A DNA stretch of 8,424 nt from an uncultured Lachnospiraceae bacterium. GTDB lineage: Bacteria; Bacillota; Clostridia; Lachnospirales; Lachnospiraceae. The notes beneath the pieces are model-generated. The model made no database searches and was not told the DNA's origin. It saw only the letters and a program-made list of their open reading frames with translations. The stretch lies in assembly GCA_947653315.1 (NCBI GenBank), contig CANTGP010000111.1, positions 1-8,424 of the forward strand, read 5' to 3'. Within the stretch, counting starts at the first letter, position 1. Each line of letters opens with the position of its first letter. Positions 1 to 4,936 of this stretch are shown piece after piece. The translations under genes were made by a program, and so were the position numbers.

Positions 1-11
1 GGATGCCCGAT

Positions 12-209
12 TTAGCCCGATTCGGCAAGGATGCCGATAGAGGGCGACCGTAGCCAGTGATAACTTGCCCCATTCTGTTTAGAAAAACCTGCCGGAAAAA
101 GTGCACGGAAAACCGGGACAGGCAATCCCGCTGCCGCTGTCCCGCAAAAAACTCCCGTCCGTGCGTCCGCGTCCGACCATAACATTTCAGGCTGAATATT
201 TCTTCTCAC
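12..209 (-). pseudogene. Short open frame with YHWLRSP motif, probable gene remnant
   Basis: A 65-codon frame that would start at a GTG overlapping the stop of the upstream regulator by four bases (GTGA). No Shine-Dalgarno sequence precedes the GTG, so independent translation is doubtful. Residues 47-55 read ASYHWLRSP. A WLRSP box followed by Asn/Ser-rich sequence is, as I recall, typical of DUF6273-like C-terminal domains of clostridial surface proteins, some of which resemble variable proteins of diversity-generating retroelements. Here only about nine residues follow the box before a TAA stop, so the expected domain is missing. The rest of the frame has no recognisable feature and is Pro/Ala-rich. 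I read it as a decayed fragment or a chance frame. The window edge prevents seeing what lies further along. Confidence 0.3.
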
Positions 210-415
210 TGAGTATCATCGGGGATGTATTCCGCGATGTCACCCAAGCCGCAATGTAAAACGGTACATAATTTGTTTAAGGTTTTCGTTTCCATATTTT
301 CATTTGCCCGCAGCCGCCGGATGGTTTTGCTGTCGATGCCGCACTTCTCCCTTAGCTGATAGGTGGACACGCCCTGTGCCTGCATGACTGCCCATAATTT
401 ATCGAATACTATCAT
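206..415 (-). CDS. Small Cro/CI-type (XRE) helix-turn-helix regulator
   Basis: A 69-residue DNA-binding protein that is almost entirely one helix-turn-helix domain of the Cro/CI type (HTH_26/YozG-like). Residues 17-27 (STYQLREKCGI) form the first helix of the motif and 28-40 (DSKTIRRLRANEN) the recognition helix. METKTLNKLCTVLHC then matches the usual family helix in which the core is completed, and the protein ends with an acidic tail (DIAEYIPDDTQ). There is no ligand-binding, protease or dimerisation extension, so it probably acts as a simple local repressor or an accessory regulator of a mobile element. The ATG start at 413-415 is backed by an AGGGGGA ribosome binding site six bases upstream. 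The gene is divergent from the glycosyltransferase and shares its promoter region, which makes autoregulation or control of that gene plausible. The real target cannot be read from the sequence. Confidence 0.82.
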   Translation of the reverse strand: MIVFDKLWAVMQAQGVSTYQLREKCGIDSKTIRRLRANENMETKTLNKLCTVLHCGLGDIAEYIPDDTQ

Positions 416-430
416 GGATGTTCCCCCTGT

Positions 431-459
431 TTGACAGTTATCAGTATGGGGGTTATAAT
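431..459 (+). promoter_or_regulatory. Consensus sigma-A promoter P1 (TTGACA-N17-TATAAT)
   Basis: TTGACA at 431-436 and TATAAT at 454-459 are separated by 17 bases, so both hexamers and the spacing are at consensus. Transcription should begin near 466 and run right towards the glycosyltransferase, giving a leader of about 180 bases. The -35 box sits inside the small inverted repeat CTGT-TTG-ACAG (428-438), and runs CCCCC (423-427) and GGGGG (448-452) flank it symmetrically. Such a strong promoter beside a divergent helix-turn-helix gene would fit repression by that protein; this is inference. Confidence 0.7.
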
Positions 460-519
460 CTTTTTCATTAAGGGGATATAATCCTCATATCGATTTCCGT
501 GTCCCGTAAGAAGAAAACA

Positions 520-548
520 TTGTGTTCCTGATGGTTTCATAGTATAAT
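520..548 (+). promoter_or_regulatory. Sigma-A promoter P2 (TTGTGT-N17-TATAAT) for the glycosyltransferase
   Basis: TTGTGT at 520-525 and TATAAT at 543-548 are 17 bases apart, predicting a start near 555. The -10 box overlaps the in-frame ATG at 547. A transcript from P2 would therefore lack that ATG, which argues that translation of the glycosyltransferase begins at 649. P2 lies about 90 bases downstream of P1 in tandem. Confidence 0.6.
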
Positions 549-648
549 GGAATCATCGGTGACACAACATATAAGTGTTGCCTTGGGACATTCCTACGTG
601 GGAGACGAGTGCAGACCAAACAAGGGGAAGCGGGAAGGACAGGTACGG

Positions 649-2010
649 ATGGGAAAGAAGAAAATAGCGGCAGTCATATGCAATTACAACAAAAGTAAAT
701 ACGTAACGGATTGTATCCAAAGTGTGCTGGAATCCAAATTCCGGGATTTCGACATTATCGTGGTGGATAATGCTTCCACGGACGATTCGGTGGCGAAGAT
801 AAGGGAAAAGTACGGCAGTAAGGTGCAGTTAATCGTAAATAAGGAAAATCTCGGCGGCAGCGGCGGATTCAATACGGGCATCCGGTATGCGGTGGGAAAA
901 GGGTACGAGTATATTTGGTGCCTGGATAACGACGTGCTGGTGGATGAGAATGCCATCGGGGAACTGTATGCCTTTATGGAGTCGCATCCGGGGACGGGGA
1001 TGTGCGGCTCTAAAGTCTACCATATGGAAGACCCGGATTATGTGCAGCAGTTCGGTATCGATATCGTGTGGGAAGAATATTGCTGCGAGGCGAAATATTT
1101 TAACCGTTTGGAGGACGGGAGTATGCCGGAAGTGGTCTATTCGGATGCGGTAGCCGCCTGTTCCGTGCTGGTGCGGACCTCTGTGGTACGGGAAATCGGC
1201 GCACTGCCGGAGGAAAATTTCCTCTATTGGGATGATACGGAATGGGGGCTTCGCTGTAACCGTGCGGGATATAAGGTGGCATCCGTCGGGCGTTCCAAGG
1301 TGCTGCACAGCATGGGGGCGAAAAAGGAAAGCGTCAATACGTTTCCCCTTTATTACACATGGAGGAACTGGATCCGGTTTTTCATGAAATATACGCCGGA
1401 AGAAAACCGGGAAGGTATGTGCCAGGTTTTCCTGGAGCGGATTTTTGACGTGGTCTGCAATGACCTTTTCCTGGGGGAAGAAAACAGGTCGAAAACGGTG
1501 ATGCACGCCTATATGGATGCCCTTTACGGGAAGACGGGCAGGGCGGAAGAATATAAGATTCATCCGGTAGTCCATTCGGAGGAAAAATTGGTACGGCTCC
1601 TTAAGGGGCAGGAGAAAATCCGTATTTTTGAAAACGGACGGGAGGAACAGGCGAGGCTCTTTGCGGAAAGGGTGAGGAAGGCGGCGGAAACGCAAGGGAT
1701 GGAGCCGGAGGTGGAAATCTTCCCCGGACATGCCTTAGATCCTAGGTACGGCAGCCGCCTGCAGGTCGTGGAGGAAGACTTCTTGGAGGATGAGGATGCG
1801 GAGGATTTGACATTTACGATGACGGAGGATGTGTTCCGGCTGAAGGCCGGGAGGCTGGGACTGACGACCTGTTACGTGGACGCGGAAGGGCGTATCGTAT
1901 CTTCCAAAGAGGATACGTTCCTGATTCTGGGTATCCCGGAAAGCCGCAGGCTGTTTCTTCTCAGCCAAAAGGATTTGTTTTTCAGTGCAGTAAAAAACAT
2001 GCATCCGTAA
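649..2010 (+). CDS. Family 2 glycosyltransferase with unknown C-terminal extension
   Basis: A 453-residue glycosyltransferase of the GT-A fold, COG1216 (rhamnosyl/galactofuranosyltransferase-like) group, which transfers a sugar from a nucleotide-sugar donor, usually during cell-wall or surface polysaccharide synthesis. The N-terminus IAAVICNYN (6-14) opens the nucleotide-binding fold. VVDNASTDD lies at 38-46 and NLGGSGGFNTG at 67-77. The metal-binding DxD is D93-N-D95, the acceptor-side acidic motif is WDDTEWGLR (194-202), and H220 may be the late metal ligand. No transmembrane helix is obvious. Residues 245-453 go well beyond the roughly 250-300-residue core and match nothing I recognise; they include a charged acidic stretch (375-386). 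The ATG at 649 is preferred over the in-frame ATG at 547. It has an AGGACAGG site just upstream, the fold starts immediately after it, and the P2 -10 box overlaps the earlier ATG. The donor and acceptor are unknown. Confidence 0.88.
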   Translation: MGKKKIAAVICNYNKSKYVTDCIQSVLESKFRDFDIIVVDNASTDDSVAKIREKYGSKVQLIVNKENLGGSGGFNTGIRYAVGKGYEYIWCLDNDVLVDENAIGELYAFMESHPGTGMCGSKVYHMEDPDYVQQFGIDIVWEEYCCEAKYFNRLEDGSMPEVVYSDAVAACSVLVRTSVVREIGALPEENFLYWDDTEWGLRCNRAGYKVASVGRSKVLHSMGAKKESVNTFPLYYTWRNWIRFFMKYTPEENREGMCQVFLERIFDVVCNDLFLGEENRSKTVMHAYMDALYGKTGRAEEYKIHPVVHSEEKLVRLLKGQEKIRIFENGREEQARLFAERVRKAAETQGMEPEVEIFPGHALDPRYGSRLQVVEEDFLEDEDAEDLTFTMTEDVFRLKAGRLGLTTCYVDAEGRIVSSKEDTFLILGIPESRRLFLLSQKDLFFSAVKNMHP

Positions 2011-2039
2011 ATTTTAATAAATTATTTATAAGGCGTTTA

Positions 2040-2068
2040 TTGCCATTCCTGCGGTAAAGCGGTAGGAT
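2040..2068 (+). promoter_or_regulatory. Possible promoter for the DUF5685/J-protein cluster
   Basis: TTGCCA at 2040-2045 and TAGGAT at 2063-2068 are spaced by 17 bases (five and four matches to consensus). The site follows an AT-rich stretch after the glycosyltransferase stop. It would start transcription near 2075, just before the hairpin at 2082-2110. This is a weak call; read-through from the glycosyltransferase is the alternative. Confidence 0.35.
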
Positions 2069-2081
2069 AAGGGGAAACAGG

Positions 2082-2110
2082 TGCGGCAGTCCGGGCGGCG
2101 GACTGCCGCA
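2082..2110 (+). repeat. Perfect 11-bp inverted repeat (GC-rich hairpin) in the DUF5685 leader
   Basis: The arms TGCGGCAGTCC (2082-2092) and GGACTGCCGCA (2100-2110) pair perfectly around the seven-base loop GGGCGGC. No T-run follows on either strand, so it is not a canonical intrinsic terminator. It lies 14 bases before the GGGAGGAG ribosome binding site (2125-2132). It could be a 5' stabilising hairpin, a processing site between the glycosyltransferase and DUF5685 messages, or a protein-binding site. Confidence 0.7.
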
Positions 2111-2137
2111 GGGGACCGGTTACTGGGAGGAGCGGTT

Positions 2138-2986
2138 ATGTTCGGTTACGTGATTGTCAACAAGGGAGACATGAAATTCAAGGAATTTGATATTTACCAT
2201 GCCTACTATTGCGGGCTGTGCCGTTTGCTGAAAGAGAAGTACGGGCTGACGGGGCAGCTTTCGCTGTCCTATGACATGACGTTTGTCATTTTACTGCTGT
2301 CCGGTCTGTATGAACCGGACACGGTGACGGAGAGCTGCAAATGCATCGCCCATCCTTTGGATAAGCATACGGTGAAGAAAAACGAATGTACGGAATATGC
2401 GGCGGATATGAATATCCTTCTGACTTATTATAAATGCCTGGACGACTGGCAGGATGACCGGAAGTGCGGAAAACGGATTTATGCGGGGCTGCTGGAAAAG
2501 GGATACCGTGCGGTGGGGAGGAGATACGGCGGCAAAGTGCGTGCCATCGAGACAGCCATGCGCCAGCTTACGCGCAGGGAAAAAGAAGGCTGCACCGACA
2601 TCGATGAGATGTCGCGGCTTTTCGGGGAAGTTATGGCACAAATTATGGTTTACCGGGAGGACGAATGGAAAGAATGTCTGTACCGCCTTGGTATGTATTT
2701 AGGGAAATTTATATATCTGTGCGATGCTTACGAGGATGTGGAAAAAGACATCAAAACGGGAAGCTATAATCCGCTGCGGGATTGGTACGGGAATCCCGAT
2801 TTTGAGGAACAGTGCAGGGGGATTTTGGTGTTGATGATGTCGGAATGCTCCAGGGAATTTGAAAAACTTCCCATTTTGGAAAATACCGCAATCTTAAGAA
2901 ATATCTTATATTCCGGCGTATGGTACCGGTTTGAGAAAGTAAGGAAAGAACGGGAAGCGGCAGAAAAGGCAGGAAAAGGGCAATGA
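2138..2986 (+). CDS. DUF5685 family protein with isoprenoid-synthase-like Asp motifs
   Basis: A 282-residue, mainly helical protein that I recognise as DUF5685 from its start [18 protein letters not shown], the YYCGLCRLL box (23-31) and the YNPL box (210-213). Its function is not established. Two Asp-rich motifs stand out: LDDWQDD (101-107) and [10 protein letters not shown] (195-204), the second followed by KTGSYNPL. Order, spacing and context recall the two metal-diphosphate motifs of squalene/phytoene synthases (DDxxD, then NILRDVxED followed by GRxYLP), so a class I isoprenoid-synthase fold is my inference. Cysteines C25/C28 and C67/C69 with H72 may bind a metal. No signal peptide or clear membrane helix is seen; residues 48-58 are merely hydrophobic. 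The ATG at 2138 follows GGGAGGAG at five bases; an in-frame upstream ATG-like start at 2081 lies in the hairpin and is not used here. The last four bases overlap the J-protein start (ATGA), implying translational coupling. Confidence 0.82.
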   Translation: MFGYVIVNKGDMKFKEFDIYHAYYCGLCRLLKEKYGLTGQLSLSYDMTFVILLLSGLYEPDTVTESCKCIAHPLDKHTVKKNECTEYAADMNILLTYYKCLDDWQDDRKCGKRIYAGLLEKGYRAVGRRYGGKVRAIETAMRQLTRREKEGCTDIDEMSRLFGEVMAQIMVYREDEWKECLYRLGMYLGKFIYLCDAYEDVEKDIKTGSYNPLRDWYGNPDFEEQCRGILVLMMSECSREFEKLPILENTAILRNILYSGVWYRFEKVRKEREAAEKAGKGQ

Positions 2987-3726
2987 GGAATCCATATCAG
3001 GTCCTCGGCGTGGCAGAGGATGCCTCCGAGGAGGAGATTAAAAAGGCATACAGGGCGCTCAGCAGGAAATATCATCCCGACGCCAACATCAATAATCCGA
3101 ACAAGGCGCAGGCGGAGGAAACCTTCAAGCAGGTACAGGAAGCCTACGGACAGATTATGAAGGAACGCACGGAAGGCTATGGGGGACAGGGCTACGGCAG
3201 TTTCGGCGGGTACGGGAACGGCGCGGGCGGCGCCGGAAGCGGCAGTTACGGAAACGGTGGTTTCGGCAGTTTCGGCGGCTTTGGTGGTTTCGGTGGTTTC
3301 GGCGATTTTGGGGGCTTTGGCGGCGCCACGACCGGTTATGAGGAAGACGGGCATCTGCGGGCGGCAGGCAATTATGTAAGGAACGGATATTATAAGGAAG
3401 CGAGAACGGTACTTGACAGTATGGGGGAAAGGGGTGCAAGATGGTATTATTATAGCGCGCTTTCCCATGCGGGGCTTGGGAATATGGTGGCTGCAGTGGA
3501 ACATGCGAAAAGGGCGGCAGCCTTGGAGCCGCAGAACATGGACTACCGGAGTCTGGTATACCGGTTTGAAAACGGGGGTATGCAGTACAGGCAGCGGCAG
3601 TATGCCTATGGCAATCCCTATGCGGGAAGCGGGAATATGTGTTTCCGGCTCTGTCTTGCAAACCTGTTCTGCAATCTGTGCTGCGGCGGGGGCGGTTTGT
3701 GCTGCGGCGGTGTACCGAGGTTTTAA
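2983..3726 (+). CDS. J-domain protein with Gly/Phe-rich, TPR-like and Cys-rich regions
   Basis: A 247-residue Hsp40-type co-chaperone. Residues 2-62 form a J domain, with NPYQVLGV at the start, the [14 protein letters not shown] helix and the HPD triad at 31-33 needed to stimulate DnaK ATPase. Residues 65-117 are a Gly/Phe/Tyr-rich flexible region. Residues 122-197 look like two TPR-type helical pairs ([18 protein letters not shown], then [30 protein letters not shown]), a likely client- or partner-binding module. The last 28 residues contain seven cysteines (220, 224, 230, 233, 234, 240, 241). The CxxCxGxG zinc-finger repeats and the C-terminal beta-sandwich domains of true DnaJ are absent, so this is a specialised class III J protein, not the housekeeping dnaJ product. 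Its start overlaps the DUF5685 stop by four bases, pointing to a joint function with that protein. The tail could bind metal, be lipid-modified or form disulfides; none of this is shown. Confidence 0.9.
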   Translation: MRNPYQVLGVAEDASEEEIKKAYRALSRKYHPDANINNPNKAQAEETFKQVQEAYGQIMKERTEGYGGQGYGSFGGYGNGAGGAGSGSYGNGGFGSFGGFGGFGGFGDFGGFGGATTGYEEDGHLRAAGNYVRNGYYKEARTVLDSMGERGARWYYYSALSHAGLGNMVAAVEHAKRAAALEPQNMDYRSLVYRFENGGMQYRQRQYAYGNPYAGSGNMCFRLCLANLFCNLCCGGGGLCCGGVPRF

Positions 3727-3793
3727 AATGCATGGGTGCTCCGGCCCGGCGGTTGCGGCATCGTCGAGGCATCCGGTATAAATGCATGGATGC
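3726..3793. repeat. Short direct repeat flanking the J-protein/DUF2752 spacer
   Basis: The 14-mer AAATGCATGGGTGC (3726-3739) recurs as AAATGCATGGATGC (3780-3793), 13 of 14 identical, 54 bases apart. Both copies contain the ATGCAT palindrome. A weak promoter-like pair, TTGCGG (3753-3758) and TATAAA (3777-3782) with an 18-base gap, lies between and touches the second copy, so the repeat might be a regulator site for the DUF2752 gene. It could also be a chance or slippage product. Confidence 0.4.
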
Positions 3794-3823
3794 GGAGGAA
3801 TCCGGGGCGGAAAGGAGCGGACC

Positions 3824-4312
3824 ATGCCGGAAAAAAACAGGGAAAAACGGGGAGTCAAGGCAGTGGCAGGACGGATTTTCAGGGATTTGCGGGATTATAG
3901 GATCGGGATACTGGTTTTTGCGGCATATTATATAACGGTGCATTTGGTATTTCATGCGTTCTGTCCGGTGGTACTTTTCACGGGACTGCCTTGTGCGGGC
4001 TGTGGAATGACGCGCGCTTTCCTTTTTTTGCTTACGGGCCAGTGGGAAAGGGCATGGAGGATGAACCCCATGGCGGTTTTTGTGCTGCTTTTTTTGGTTT
4101 ACTGCGCGGTGATGCGGTATGCGCTGGGGAAAAAGATTTGGGGATTGAAATCCGGTACGGCCGTTTTGTGCCTGTGTCTGCTTGCGGTTTACGGGTACCG
4201 CATGACGGTTTTGTTCCCAAACCGCCCTCCGTATGTGTATACGCCGGGAAATTTTTTGGAGAAGGCGGTACCGTTTTATAAGGAAATCTTGCAAAGGCTG
4301 TTGGGAATATGA
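3824..4312 (+). CDS. DUF2752 family membrane protein
   Basis: A 162-residue protein of the DUF2752 family, function unknown. The family signature is clear at 47-65: C47, then TG, then PCAGCGMTRA with C57, C60 and R64, followed by the usual G-x-W-x-x-A and the NP pair at 81-82. Hydrophobic segments near 27-45, 82-99 and 112-131 suggest three membrane helices with the Cys motif between the first two. The basic N-terminus (KNREKRGVK) suggests a cytoplasmic start. ATG 3824 is chosen because AAAGGAG (3811-3817) lies six bases before it; the in-frame ATG at 3782 has no such site. The gene is 97 bases after the J-protein gene, same strand, with no terminator between, so it is probably co-transcribed, perhaps helped by a weak internal promoter. 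Its TGA stop touches the -10 box of the next gene's promoter. Confidence 0.85.
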   Translation: MPEKNREKRGVKAVAGRIFRDLRDYRIGILVFAAYYITVHLVFHAFCPVVLFTGLPCAGCGMTRAFLFLLTGQWERAWRMNPMAVFVLLFLVYCAVMRYALGKKIWGLKSGTAVLCLCLLAVYGYRMTVLFPNRPPYVYTPGNFLEKAVPFYKEILQRLLGI

Positions 4313-4318
4313 TATAAT
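4289..4318 (+). promoter_or_regulatory. Extended -10 sigma-A promoter for the Gly/Tyr/Asn-rich protein
   Basis: TTGCAA (4289-4294) and TATAAT (4313-4318) are 18 bases apart, and TGA just before the -10 box gives an extended TGnTATAAT element. The predicted start near 4325 leaves a leader of about 60 bases. The -35 box lies in the last codons of the DUF2752 gene, so the downstream gene can be expressed apart from the cluster. Confidence 0.7.
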
Positions 4319-4387
4319 GGCAAAGTTATTCGGAAAAGGAAAGTACGTAATAAAAAATGAGAATAAGAAAACAGGAGGAGTAAGAAA

Positions 4388-4918
4388 GTGGATAACAATT
4401 ATAACAATTTTAATGGAGATAACGGGTCTTCCAATTCCAACAAGGTAAGTTTGGACAAAGACAATACATATGCCGGCCAGTCGGATATGGCAGGCGGACA
4501 GGACGCCAATCAGGGCACTCCGAATTACGGATATGGAAATGGATATGGAAATGGAAATGGAAACCAAAATCAGGGCGGTCCGAATTACGGGAACGGCTGG
4601 CAGGGTCAGAATCCCAATTACGGGTACGGGAACCAGGGGAATCCTTACGGACAGGGCCAGTACCAGTATTCTTCCCAGGGCGGCTACGAGCAGGAAATGG
4701 AAGTGCCGGTTAAAATGGGCGAATGGCTGGTAAGCCTTCTGCTGATGCTGGTTCCCTGCGTAAATATTGTGCTTATGTTCGTATGGGCATTCAGTGATAA
4801 GGAAAAGAAAAGCAAATCCAATTTCTTTAAGGCATACCTGATTTATACGGCAATTCAGATTGTGCTTGGGTTTATTTGGATTGTATCCTATGGGTTTATG
4901 CTGGCGGATTTGTTTTAG
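4388..4918 (+). CDS. Gly/Tyr/Asn/Gln-rich protein with two C-terminal membrane helices
   Basis: A 176-residue protein of unknown function. It starts at GTG, supported by AGGAGG (4373-4378) nine bases upstream. Residues 1-105 are low-complexity and probably disordered: first Asn/Asp/Ser-rich, then built from NYGYGNG, GNGNQNQGG and NPYGQGQYQY-type units. Residues 112-135 (WLVSLLLMLVPCVNIVLMFVWAF) and 149-173 are two membrane helices joined by a basic loop (KEKKSKSNFFKAY). The PCVNIVLMFVWAF plus K-x-NFFKA pattern recurs in small clostridial membrane proteins with low-complexity or zinc-ribbon N-termini, which are usually annotated only as hypothetical. No signal peptide is present, and the positive loop between the helices suggests a hairpin with both ends outside or both inside. 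It has its own promoter, follows the DUF2752 gene, and is convergent with the methyltransferase gene 18 bases away, with no evident terminator between them. Confidence 0.82.
   Translation: MDNNYNNFNGDNGSSNSNKVSLDKDNTYAGQSDMAGGQDANQGTPNYGYGNGYGNGNGNQNQGGPNYGNGWQGQNPNYGYGNQGNPYGQGQYQYSSQGGYEQEMEVPVKMGEWLVSLLLMLVPCVNIVLMFVWAFSDKEKKSKSNFFKAYLIYTAIQIVLGFIWIVSYGFMLADLF
4506..4590 (+). repeat. Intragenic duplication in the low-complexity region
   Basis: The segment ending TCAGGGC..TCCGAATTACGG occurs at 4506-4530 and again at 4566-4590, 60 bases apart, with few differences. Between them (4529-4560) runs a smaller array of GGATATGGAAAT units. These encode the NQG-x-PNYG and GYGNG repeats and look like slippage or unequal-crossover products. 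Confidence 0.65.
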
Positions 4919-4936
4919 TGGGTTCCCCTTTTCATC

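Noticed and set aside
477..482. A third TATAAT in the divergent control region
   Set aside because: No -35-like hexamer lies 16-18 bases upstream; the position is occupied by the TATAAT of P1. It partly repeats the P1 -10 sequence.
829..1731. A 300-codon minus-strand frame inside the glycosyltransferase gene
   Set aside because: His/Arg/Pro/Phe-rich composition typical of an antisense shadow; the plus strand carries clear glycosyltransferase motifs.
2011..2040. Terminator after the glycosyltransferase
   Set aside because: The stretch is AT-rich but has no GC-rich stem before a T-run; the nearby hairpin at 2082-2110 lacks a T-run.
3241..3330. Tandem GGTTTC/GGCTTT-type repeats as a possible minisatellite or CRISPR-like array
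   Set aside because: They are in-frame codons for the Gly/Phe-rich region of the J protein, with no spacers and no regular repeat length.
2764..3858. A 364-codon minus-strand frame over DUF5685 and the J-protein gene
   Set aside because: Its low-complexity Ala/Thr/Glu run is the antisense of the Gly/Phe repeat region, and no motif is recognisable.
3155..4567. A 470-codon open frame on the minus strand across the J-protein and DUF2752 genes
   Set aside because: It is Arg/Pro/His-rich with Ser-Ile repeats at its start, has no recognisable domain, and is antisense to three well-supported genes. It arises from the codon bias of those genes.
4919..4936. Terminator between the convergent genes
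   Set aside because: The 18-base gap has a short T-run but no stem-loop; any terminator would have to lie inside the coding ends, and none was seen.
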